Positions 55,226 through 64,000 of a DNA stretch of 64,000 nucleotides are shown piece after piece. Made by a program: the position numbers and the translations under genes. This DNA is from Siphonodentalium dalli. Its lineage: Eukaryota; Mollusca; Scaphopoda; Gadilida; Siphonodentaliidae. The stretch is taken from the NCBI GenBank assembly GCA_032622095.1, contig CP136061.1, positions 65,539,127 to 65,603,126 on the forward strand. Reading direction: 5' to 3'. Numbering within the stretch: the first letter of the stretch is position 1; the number at the start of each line of letters is the position of its first letter. The notes below the pieces were generated by a model. That model saw nothing but the letters and a program-made list of their open reading frames with translations. It was not told where the DNA came from and did no database searches.

Positions 55226-56200
55226 TTAACAAACTGTGATCGCCTTGAGGCACTTTAAATAAAATAATAGCCTTTGTCTGGCCTTAAATAATAACTATGA
55301 AAAGATTTCCTGGTCTGACCAGGTCTGACAAGAGGTATTCTCTATTATTGAAAATAACCTATGTGGGCATGCTATTCCTTATTGTTGTTGAGACCATTCT
55401 TATTGCAAGCCTATTCTATAACTACACTAATTCCCCAATATGAAATCTGTCCAAGAAAACAGCATGATTCAATCAATAGCCAAGAATGTTAGTCAAATCA
55501 GCTATAAAATTTCAGGCAGAATAAGCCTATAGTATCACACTAAATCAGTAAATGAAGCACGCTTTTGGCAGTTAAACAATCCTAATATTTGTTCTCATGA
55601 CATGATGATATGTAATAGAGTACTTAGCTAATGATGGTATTTACATATAGTAACAATACATACCGGTATGCTAAAAAAAAATTCAAAATAAAAAATAATA
55701 AAAATAAAGGTTGGTGTTTGATGTTGGGTCTAATTCTCAATGAAATACTTTTGTCAACATCTTGAATGTTTTGTCATTTGTAACAATGATACATGCCAGG
55801 AACAATGTGGGTGGGTCTTTATATTTAACATCGAATTTGAGTACCTCTACCAATATTTTTTCACAATAACAATGATATGTAATATTGTTGGTTGGTCTGT
55901 ATTTGTTACAAATGAGTAAGCACTGGCTTAGTGCTGACTGATTAAATACAATGAGACAAAACTGCTGAATACACTAATGATTACAAGGTACTAGTAACTG
56001 AACTACCTGGGTGATACCAGAACATTTATGGAGATCTTATTGAGATTAATGTTAATGAGATAGTAACTCTCTTAATTAGATTTATAAGAGAACTTCTAGG
56101 TGGCTAATAATAACAAATATACAAAACATGTGAAATTAAAATCACACATTTATAGATTTCAGATAAATATAGTATAATTACCTGGGAAGAAATCACATAC
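55226..56200. other. Non-coding stretch, no recognised feature
   Basis: AT-rich sequence without supported frames, splice patterns or repeat family matches. Confidence 0.45.
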
Positions 56201-56202
56201 AT

Positions 56203-57517
56203 GTATATAAAACAAGAGCACGCCGTCGGGACGTGGCATAATACGCCCGTTTCTGGAGTAGAGTGGGGCAAGGTTTAATTCAATTGTTTGAAACCTTTGA
56301 CTTAAAACGAAATAATAACAAAAATAAAACACAATAACTTCAAGTGTGGTATTTTTGACTGAAAAATTCACATACCAAATTTTTTATCAATCAGAACTGG
56401 CAACCGCATATCAGGTAATATCTAAGTGGAAAAAGGGGCATAACTCAGTCAAAATCATGCGGACGAAACCCATATTCGAACTTGATCTGTATTTTGGGGT
56501 GGTAAACTAATATAACAAATTTGGTTCAGTTCACTTTATTCAATCTAAAGTTATCATCCGGAAACCGCAAATCAGGTAAAATCTACTTAAGTCAAAATAA
56601 AAGGTCGGTAGACCTCATGTCCGCCTCTTAGTGTCGGCTTGATACGACCGTTGTTTGCGCATAAAAACCTGTCTTTAGTGCTAGTAAACCTACATACCAA
56701 ATTTAATTTCATTCAGTACACATTTACTAAAGTTATCATCCGGAAACCTCAAATTGGCAAAAATTCTAAGTAAAAAAGGGACATTAACTCTGGTGAAAAT
56801 TGGCCGGCGGAACCCGAATTCGAACATGACCTGTGTTTTGCTGGGAGAAAGACACATACCAACTTTGGTTCAGATAAAATAATCCAAACTGGAGTTATCG
56901 GTTGGAAACCAAAAATGTTAACAGACGGTCAAATTCTAAGTCGAAAAAGGTCCATAACTCATGTATAAATAATTGGACGGAACCCATATTCGTACTTGGC
57001 CTGTATCTTTAGCTGGAAAATACACATACCAACTTTGGTTCAGATCAAATAATCCAAACTGGAGTTATCGGTCGGAAACCAAAAATGTTAACAGACGGTC
57101 AAATTCTAAGTCGAAAAGGGGGGATAACTCTGGTGAAAATTGGCGGACGGAACCAGAATTCGAACTTGACCTGTCTTTTCTGCTAGTAAACCCACATACC
57201 AAATTTAATTTACTTTGGTTCACTCTAACTAAAGTTATCATCCGGAAACCTCGGACGCACGCACAGACTGATTATAATAGTCCTCCGAACCCGTTGGGTC
57301 GGCGGACAAAAAGGGCATAACTCAGTCAAAATCATGCGGACGAAACCCATATTCAAACTTGATCTGTATTTTGGTGTTATAAACTAACATACCAAATTTG
57401 GTTCAGTTCACTCGATTCAATCTAAAGTTATCATCCGGAAACCAAAAGCGGGCGGACAGTCGACGGATGGACAACCAATTTACATAATACGACCGTTTTT
57501 TCAAACGGGCGTATACT
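56203..57517 (+). mobile_element. Pearl-like tandem element H2, about 165-180 bp x 6
   Basis: Six units carry GGCATAACTC, GAACCCATATTCGAACTTGA, CATACCAAATTTGGTTCAG and TTATCATCCGGAAACC. Ends show CATAATACGCCCGTTTCTGG at the left and the small hairpin ATACGACCGTTTTTTCAAAC then GGGCGTAT at the right, so the array is bounded like a mobile element. Internal subfamilies alternate (TTATCATCCGG and TTATCGGTYGG types). Confidence 0.68.
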
Positions 57518-58261
57518 AATAATAAATTAAATTAATGTTGAAGTGAAAGTTGATATTAAATGAATCTTTTGATATTCCATACAATTCCTTCTTCAGGCTG
57601 TTTCAGATAAAGATTTCAAAGTAAACTCGATATCTATTGGGCATCAGCTGAATTTCAACTGCATTTATAAAATTTAATGAATTCAGGCAACTCAGAAATA
57701 CGACCAATTTAATTTTCTTTCTGAACAAAGTTTCACTGTCCCTATTTATGTCACAGGTGAAAACAAAAGAATAATTTTCATTCATAAATGCTCAAGTTTT
57801 CTTCCCATGGGGCAACGATAAGTCAATGGCTGCCCTGTCAGATTTCAAATTTACTCAACTTAACTAATTTATTTTGGTGAGTGGAAACCATGTTCAAAAG
57901 AAGCTAGAGACATAGTGATAACTACTAGTACTCTGTATGTCAAACAACTGGCATGATATAATAATTACACCCACTTACATGTAATGTTCTATTGTATTTT
58001 GCCATTAGTTTCCAATATAAAGGTAATGTATTTAAATATGGGAGGATAATTATATTTATAGGGGAACATGTGATGTCCAGGCAACATCACTAAAGTTCCT
58101 CCTATTTAAAGGAATTAGTCTGTCAAAAAAAATAATAAATTATCGTCATAATACTAATAATATATGTCTAACAGACCCATTTCGCCAAGAAAATTCTAAA
58201 TCGAGCAGATAGTATTTTTATTATTATGATATTAAAAAAATCGCGGAAATATCCGAAATCA

Positions 58262-58304
58262 GTCACGTGAGTGCGATCACGTGACCACAACGCGGTCACA
58301 TGAC
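58262..58304. promoter_or_regulatory. Triple E-box cluster, candidate promoter region
   Basis: GTCACGTGAG (CACGTG 58264-58269), ATCACGTGAC (CACGTG 58278-58283) and GTCACATGAC (CACATG 58297-58302) lie within 40 bases, in a locally CG-rich stretch extending to about 58440. GTCACGTGAC-type sites bind bHLH-zip factors such as USF and TFEB/MITF. It lies 8.5 kb upstream of CEP85 exon 1, or could serve a + strand gene to the right; no exon is assigned. Confidence 0.4.
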
Positions 58305-59137
58305 CGATCATCTGCGTCGACGCTTACCGATGACAGCGGTGGTGGAGCTTGAAATAATTCCGCCAATCGCGTAACGAGTTGATAAATTACGCTGGTTAAT
58401 TACCTAAGCCTTTACGATAAATAGCGATTACGGAATAAAACTGTTTGAATGTGCTGAATTATGAACTGGATTTGCTAGAATGTTGGATTATATAACGAAT
58501 AATGATGGCTACAATGCACTTTGAGGCGATAAAAGTTGTTTGAAATGAGATTAATTTATGCAGAAATGCAATGAGCGAGCGGAATATCGTGCGAAACAAA
58601 TTTAACTGTTTCTGAAAGAATACAAGTTAGGCCATATGCCGGTACTTCATTCTTCGTTGTATGGTACCAATTTCGGAGGATAGTTTACACACTAGTGTCA
58701 TCCCGTTGTGCGCTATATGCGTACAATTTTAAATACAAATGGGGTGTGATTAAAAAGGTGGTGGTTATTGTACATTACATGTATCATGATGGCTTATATT
58801 CGTCATAATAATGTTCCTGTCTGTTTCTTCACACGAAACATTTTGTGTGGAGAAGTGCACGACTGTGAACAGCTTGCTAAAATCCTTCCAGTCAAGATCG
58901 ATAAGTGAGTAAACAAAATAATTCACTCGAACACACAACAGACTGTTGAAACTACAAAAAATATTAGTTAGGCTGCAGTTCGGCATAATGACATTTGTTT
59001 TAATTGAAGGCTAGCCTGGCATTGTTTTTCAGTTTGTGTTTGTTGTTCGTTTTATTTTACGTTTTGATGGCACATATTGACTTTCTAGAGAGGATTGTTT
59101 TGAATTGTTAGCATAGCAAAACTCCAATGATTGCCTC

Positions 59138-59330
59138 TAATAAAGAGCGTCCATGTTTTCGTCGCAGTGTAGTCAATAAAGAGCGTTCTCAATTATGAAC
59201 GTGCTTTATTTCGATATGTCATGGGTGATTTTGTATGTGGTATTGTGACAATTAAATATAAAGAGCGTCCATGCTTCCGTCTCACAAAAGCGGTAGACAA
59301 TAAAGAGCGTTCTAAATTACACACTGTGTT
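59138..59330 (+). repeat. Short duplicated segment with AATAAAGAGCGT motifs
   Basis: Four AAAGAGCGT motifs, in two diverged copies of a segment with CCATGTTTTCGTCGCAG / CCATGCTTCCGTCTCAC and CAATAAAGAGCGTTCT. Three of the four carry AATAAAGAGCGT. Non-coding. Confidence 0.6.
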
Positions 59331-59749
59331 GTCTTTTTGGAGGTACTAAATAATGGATCGCTAGCCCGCCCACAACTGAACACACTACATCTACTAGGCA
59401 TCTTGGAATATGTGGCGATGACAGATACTCGGGATATTTATATCGAAAGTAAAACAACAAACAAACACAAAACAAAAGCGCCTAAATAGAGTTAACATTA
59501 TTCAGCCCAGTGTTTATATAAATTTGGGCGCTTCTTATATAAGTATGACCAGAGAGATAATGTTCTTTCTATTCACTTTGTGGCATTTTAGAGTGCAAAC
59601 AAGTTCGCGAATGACACTGATGAATAGTCGCTGAGTGATTACAAATCACCGAGTGAATACGCGAGACAATCAAAGCACTAATTACTGCCATCTATTCACC
59701 AAAACAGACACGTGCCGGCATGTTATTAATGGCTACAAAAACAACAACC

Positions 59750-60000
59750 ATTCTAGGCGCTATTAATTACTGTATTCACAGAGTTATTGTCTTCTATTCC
59801 CGATAAACGGCCAAAGCGTAACGTAATCTATACACCACACGCGCACATACGACTCCGCATTTTAGTATCGGCTGACTTACGATTACGTCATCGTAGTCTG
59901 CATAATAAACTCCGGCTCCGAATCTGTGTTTTTAATTTGCTCCCCACAAGTACGTCACTCGTAGTTTAGTCACGGAAATCTCCGAATACCGGTGGTGGTA
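59750..60000. promoter_or_regulatory. CG-richer segment with CRE/ATF-like sites
   Basis: TTACGTCA at 59883-59890 and TACGTCA at 59951-59957 lie in a segment with more CG than its surroundings. Could be regulatory or an old repeat; no exon is assigned. Confidence 0.25.
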
Positions 60001-60323
60001 TTATTTATTTATTTTACGGGTTATTTATTATGCGATCGGAATGGGACTTGGATCATTTTAATCACAACAGGGAGGGCTTTCCGATTGCGTTTTGTAGTTT
60101 CTAGACCGAATAAATCCTTTAATGATATTTCCAAATGAAATTGCATATTTATGTGATATATTTTACTGATATGTAATTATATAAAGGAATAATCTTCATT
60201 CATCAATTATAAATATATTTATGGTGATTACAAACTTTAATCGCTTTGTGATTTATGTTTGTGATTTGGCCCAAATGTACTCATACAGCGTAAATACATC
60301 AGGAAATGAAGATTATTCATTAA

Positions 60324-60969
60324 AGGGGTACTGTACAATAAATCCGGCCATTTATGGGACTATCTCCTTTTATACTCAACAGAAAATATGCAACAATGAA
60401 TGATTGATTGATTGATTGATTGGGGTTTTATGTCGCTTTAGCCACTAAGGCCATATCACGACATTGCCAGTTTTAATGGTGGAGGAAATCCGCACACTTA
60501 TGGCTAATCTAACAGTGATTTCAATGGCTGATAAACTCGTCGACCATGTGCGGCAAACCACCAGCCATCGGCAAGTAACTGGCAACTTTCCCAGATAACG
60601 ATTTCGAGTTACAAAGTCCACGATGGAAACAAGTGGATTTGAACCCTTATCGCCAGCACTGGAAGGCGAAACGGCTTGGAGTTGTACCCCTAACCGATTG
60701 AGCCACCGAGGCCCCTGCAACAATGAATGAGTTTGAGTCACAGATTAGTGCAAAATACACTCATGTGCTCTATGAACAATGCCAACAACATGGTAATTAT
60801 AATGAAAATGAATTTATGACTGGACTCATGTTGTTTGCATCGTTCATAGAGCACATGAATGTATTTTGCACTAATCCATGGCTCAAATTCATTCATTTGT
60901 TGCATATATTCTGTTGAGTATAAAAGGAGATAGTCCCATAAATGGCCGGATTTAGTGTACAGTACCCCT
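60324..60969. mobile_element. TTAA-type foldback MITE, family P, interrupted by a SINE
   Basis: TTAA at 60320-60323 and 60970-60973 flank inverted ends AGGGGTACTGTACA and GTACAGTACCCCT. Arms of about 130 bases continue through AAATCCGGCCATTTATGGGA, TATACTCAACAGAAAATATG and TCATGTGCTCTATGAAC. Without the SINE and its duplication the element is about 320 bases. Confidence 0.88.
60404..60715 (-). mobile_element. tRNA-derived SINE with perfect 15-bp target duplication
   Basis: On the - strand the head GGGGCCTCGGTGGCTCAATC contains a Pol III A box (TGGCTCAATCGGTTAG, complement 60690-60705) and a B box (GGTTCAAATCC, complement 60635-60645). The body ends with a (TCAA)n tail. TGCAACAATGAATGA flanks both sides (60389-60403 and 60716-60730). 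The tRNA-like head plus tail plus target duplication define a retroposed SINE; I cannot name its central domain. Confidence 0.92.
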
Positions 60970-61078
60970 TTAAATATTTGTAGGAAAATGTGGTTATTTT
61001 GGTATCTGTGAGGCAATTTATATATGAAGAATTCACTTTTACCTGTATATGGTAAGAATGAAAGTTAGTAGTCTAAGG

Positions 61079-61490
61079 CAAGCCTGCAGGCCTGAATCAT
61101 TTGCAGAATGAGGTCCCCAGACGGTGAATTAATGATGCTATCCCACACAAATTCACCCTCTGTGGACCTCATCTTGCTTATGCCTCATCTTCTGGGAAGA
61201 ATCAATAGTCTCAAATTAACTTTGATTTTAATTACTTTTTCCCTTCTGAGAAGTTTCTTTATCTCCTAATTTGCAGAAGATAAAATGCATAATCGAGGTG
61301 ACTAATGGGTGAACATCTTCAACTGGGGAACATCAATCTGATCCTAGGTCTCCAATAGCAGTTGAGGCCCAAGCAGAATGAGGTTCCCAGAGAGTGAATT
61401 TGGTGATATTAGCCCACCATGCGGGATAGCGTCACTAAATTCACCCTCTGGGGACCCTATTCTGCAAATGACAAATTATTTGAAAGCTTG
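61079..61490. mobile_element. hAT-like foldback MITE, family A copy 9
   Basis: Termini CAAGCCTGCAGGCCTGAATC and TTTGAAAGCTTG with a perfect 8-base duplication GTCTAAGG at 61071-61078 and 61491-61498. The middle palindrome is in the 14.6/35.1 kb subfamily. Confidence 0.9.
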
Positions 61491-61499
61491 GTCTAAGGA

Positions 61500-62145
61500 A
61501 CAGGGTCAATCATCATGATGCTAATGCGACCAGCCTTTCTTGTAAGTATCTAATTGGTATTTAGTGTCACACTGATCAATAGGATGCACTTATACTGATA
61601 TGTCTTGTGAGGTATTTACTTAATCATGTCTATTAATGTGGACAATAAATCAATATATAAATGGGCCTGAAGGTCTCGAGACAGCCATTGAAAGCAACAT
61701 TCAAGGGCTGCAATGATTCTCATCTTCACTTTCTAAAGCATACATCTTGATATATCATCACAGGCAGGATTCCTGCTAGTACATGTACCTGGGTGCCATT
61801 GACAGACCTCATTCCCCTCCCAAAGCCAGATTTCATATCAAGTAAAAACGGCCACTCGTTGGACATAAACTCAAATTATGATTGAAGATCAGAACCAGCA
61901 TAGGGACACATTGCACTGCTCACTTGACTACCGATCCCAGAACAAAAACAATGTCTCTTATGTGTAAAAACAAGAAATGTATCACACCAAAAGCAACCAA
62001 GATAAGTATACCTGGTGCTCCCATTGTTCAATCCAATCTGCAAAATTGTTAGTACTGGTAAGTTGACTTGTATATAAAAATACTTCATATGGTGTATACG
62101 GTGAGGTAAAACTCTCATACTCGAAGGTGCAGCAAAATACGCCTG
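61500..62145. other. Non-coding stretch, no recognised feature
   Basis: No supported exon; the - strand frame at 61876-62199 shows no recognisable motif and runs into the neighbouring tandem element. Confidence 0.4.
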
Positions 62146-62149
62146 TGGT

Positions 62150-62500
62150 AATTCCAACAAAGTGTCATAACTCTGTGAAAATTTGCCTGCAGAACCCAAA
62201 TTCGAATATGACCTGTATTTGGGCTGGTAAACTCACATAACAAATTTCATTCCATTCAGTTCTGACTTGCTAAAGTTATCATCCAGAAAAAAAATAATTG
62301 AGTGCAAATTCAACAAAAAGGGCCAAAATTCTGTGAAAATAAGCAGACGGAACCCAAATTCGAACTTGACCTGTATTTTGTGCTAGTAAACTAACATACC
62401 AAAATTCATTCCATTCAGTTGAGACTACCTAAAGTTATCATCCGGAAACCAAAAGCGAATGACCGGACAGATGGGACAGACTAATAACGGGAGTATAAAA
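62150..62500 (+). mobile_element. Pearl-like tandem element H3, 2 units
   Basis: Two units with GAACCCAAATTCGAA, TGACCTGTATTT, TTCATTCCATTCAGTT and AAAGTTATCATCC, ending GGACAGATGGGACAGAC. Shortest of the three H blocks. Confidence 0.65.
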
Positions 62501-62515
62501 ATTATTATCCACCCA

Positions 62516-62538
62516 CCCCCCCCCCCCCCCCCCCCCCC
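62516..62538. repeat. Poly-C tract, 23 nt
   Basis: Uninterrupted run of 23 C after ACCCA, directly following pearl-like element H3. Confidence 0.9.
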
Positions 62539-63022
62539 AATTTTTTTACCAAAAACTTCATTATTTTTTTATGGCCTTACAGCTTTTTTATTGTAAATCT
62601 TATCTTCTTTAAAATACTCTTAAAGTTTAATAAGTGCATAAGTGTTTTTTGGAATACCATACTTACTAGTATACAAATAGAATTTCATAGAAATTTTATT
62701 GTTGTTGTTTTCTAAAGTGTTGCCAGAAAGTGATAGTGCATCTTTAAGTCCAGATGTCCTTCAACCCTTTCAAATCATCTGGTGTGCTTCTTGTCTGATT
62801 ATTGAATTCCAAGCACTTAGAAATATGACATTTCTCAGACATAAAATGTCTGAGACAGGATGTTGGTGGAGGCAACACATTTTAGGCAGAAGAAATGTTT
62901 CATGCTTCCTTCTAGACTAGTACCAGGATAGGCCATGTTTAAATAATTTTATGTTTAGCGTCATTCCTGAATCTGAGAATTAAATGCGAAATTTGTTGAT
63001 TATTAATTATTCTAGATATGTT

Positions 63023-63122
63023 NNNNNNNNNNNNNNNNNNNNNNNNNNNNNNNNNNNNNNNNNNNNNNNNNNNNNNNNNNNNNNNNNNNNNNNNNNNNNN
63101 NNNNNNNNNNNNNNNNNNNNNN
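63023..63122. other. Assembly gap, 100 N
   Basis: Exactly 100 undetermined bases, the usual placeholder for a gap of unknown size. Confidence 0.99.
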
Positions 63123-64000
63123 GCATTTTGATGCAATAGGAAACTTTCTCAAGTTATATTTGACAATTGAACGTCATGAAATACAGACAGTACAATTTTC
63201 ATGGACCGTATCCAAGCACGCCGATATACCGGTTGTACTTGTCAGATATTAATGAAATTTGCTCAACTTTGAGATAAGATATTGGTAAAACATGGTTATT
63301 AATCCTTGTAAAATTTGCTAATAGTCATCCCAAGACATATGCCAAATCCAAATTAAGTGATCATTTTATTCAAATTTTGGTTAGATATGATTACATGCTA
63401 AAGTTCCCACCCCCATACCTGCAAATTAACATTTCCAAGAAAATCCAACCAATGTTAATTCTACATGAAAAAAGTGTAAAAAAATTAGTAAAATATGATG
63501 AAATTAATTGAAGGACACAAATAGCTATATTATGATTTTAAAATCACCACCCATTCCATTTTTGTCAGAGACATTTTAGAAAACTTGAGAAAGTGGTAGC
63601 CCTTCCCCATAAAAACGAGAAAGGCTGTCAGTCTTAAAACAACACACTTACATTGTGATATAACAAACAATTCCTGCGATAAAACTTTGCAAAGTATGCT
63701 GAAAGTCACTCAGGGATATATAAGAAAACAATCTAATGCAATGGTTTCATGCCTCATCTGGTTATTTTGGAAGAGTTGTTGAAATTCGAACGCGAGTGTG
63801 CTAGATTGGGAAATGTCCATTTTTAACAATTGATGCTCATTTCTTGTAAAGTTATGAACCGAAAAATTAAAAAAACAACTTCAATGCAACTGAAAGTCAT
63901 CGCCTAATGTATCAGCAATACAACTATTGCAAGCTTTCTATTTTAATTGCGGCCATGTTCATGTAGCTGCAAAAGTCGTAAGTCTGTTACACATAAATGG
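63123..64000. other. Non-coding right end
   Basis: AT-rich; no exon, repeat family or RNA gene recognised. Confidence 0.4.

Noticed and set aside
57000-57320. 115-codon frame with VNPHTKFNLLWF-like repeats
   Set aside because: It lies wholly inside the pearl-like tandem element; the units are diverged and do not conserve the frame.
60620-60715. Functional tRNA gene
   Set aside because: A and B boxes are present, but the cloverleaf is not maintained, the sequence continues into a SINE body with tail, and it is flanked by a target duplication.
60445-60741. 98-codon - strand frame
   Set aside because: It is a chance frame across the tRNA-derived SINE.

Overview
The window is eukaryotic, AT-rich, intron-rich and densely packed with mobile elements. 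The repeat types (roughly 160-base tandem cores resembling the pearl elements described from oysters, a tRNA-derived SINE, many foldback MITEs) and the centrosomal gene suggest a lophotrochozoan, most likely a bivalve mollusc. That placement is an inference. There are no prokaryotic-style operons, and most open frames in the window are chance frames inside repeats.

Two multi-exon protein genes can be read. (1) On the + strand, exons at 2173-2534, 4308-4462, 5253-5562 and 7306-7529 join with matching splice phases into the 349-residue C-terminal part of a membrane protein. It has a hydrophobic segment, an outer coiled coil, a transmembrane helix, a basic juxtamembrane stretch and an alpha/beta cytosolic domain. 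I do not recognise the family, and its 5' end lies outside the window or was not found. (2) On the - strand, twelve exons between 49724 and 21942 join in phase into a complete 722-residue CEP85/CEP85L orthologue, a centrosomal coiled-coil protein. Its introns include an apparent U12-type AT-AC intron, a GC-AG intron and a 24-base microexon. The two genes are convergent, with about 14 kb of repeats between them.

Layout: 1-2170, a GATATC-dense block and a minisatellite that expanded inside a MITE; 2173-7529, the membrane-protein gene; 7530-21940, repeats (hAT-like, TTAA-type and TA-type MITEs); 21942-49724, CEP85. The CEP85 introns hold a 2.1 kb block of nested CTTAAG palindromes (23.9-26.1 kb), a fragment resembling the first ORF of DIRS-like retroelements (about 32 kb), a 3.8 kb DNA-transposon-like element with a decayed gene (42.6-46.4 kb) and a Penelope-like GIY-YIG remnant (about 47.1 kb). 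From 49.7 to 64 kb there is no recognisable coding exon. That stretch holds MITEs, pearl-like tandem elements, an E-box cluster that may be a promoter, a tRNA-SINE with a perfect 15-base target duplication nested in a TTAA-type MITE, and a 100-N assembly gap.

The strongest observations are the CEP85 gene model with its mixed splice classes, the MITE families whose target duplications can be read directly, the minisatellite that grew from a MITE, and CEP85 exon 5 lying between two MITEs only 23-25 bases away on each side.
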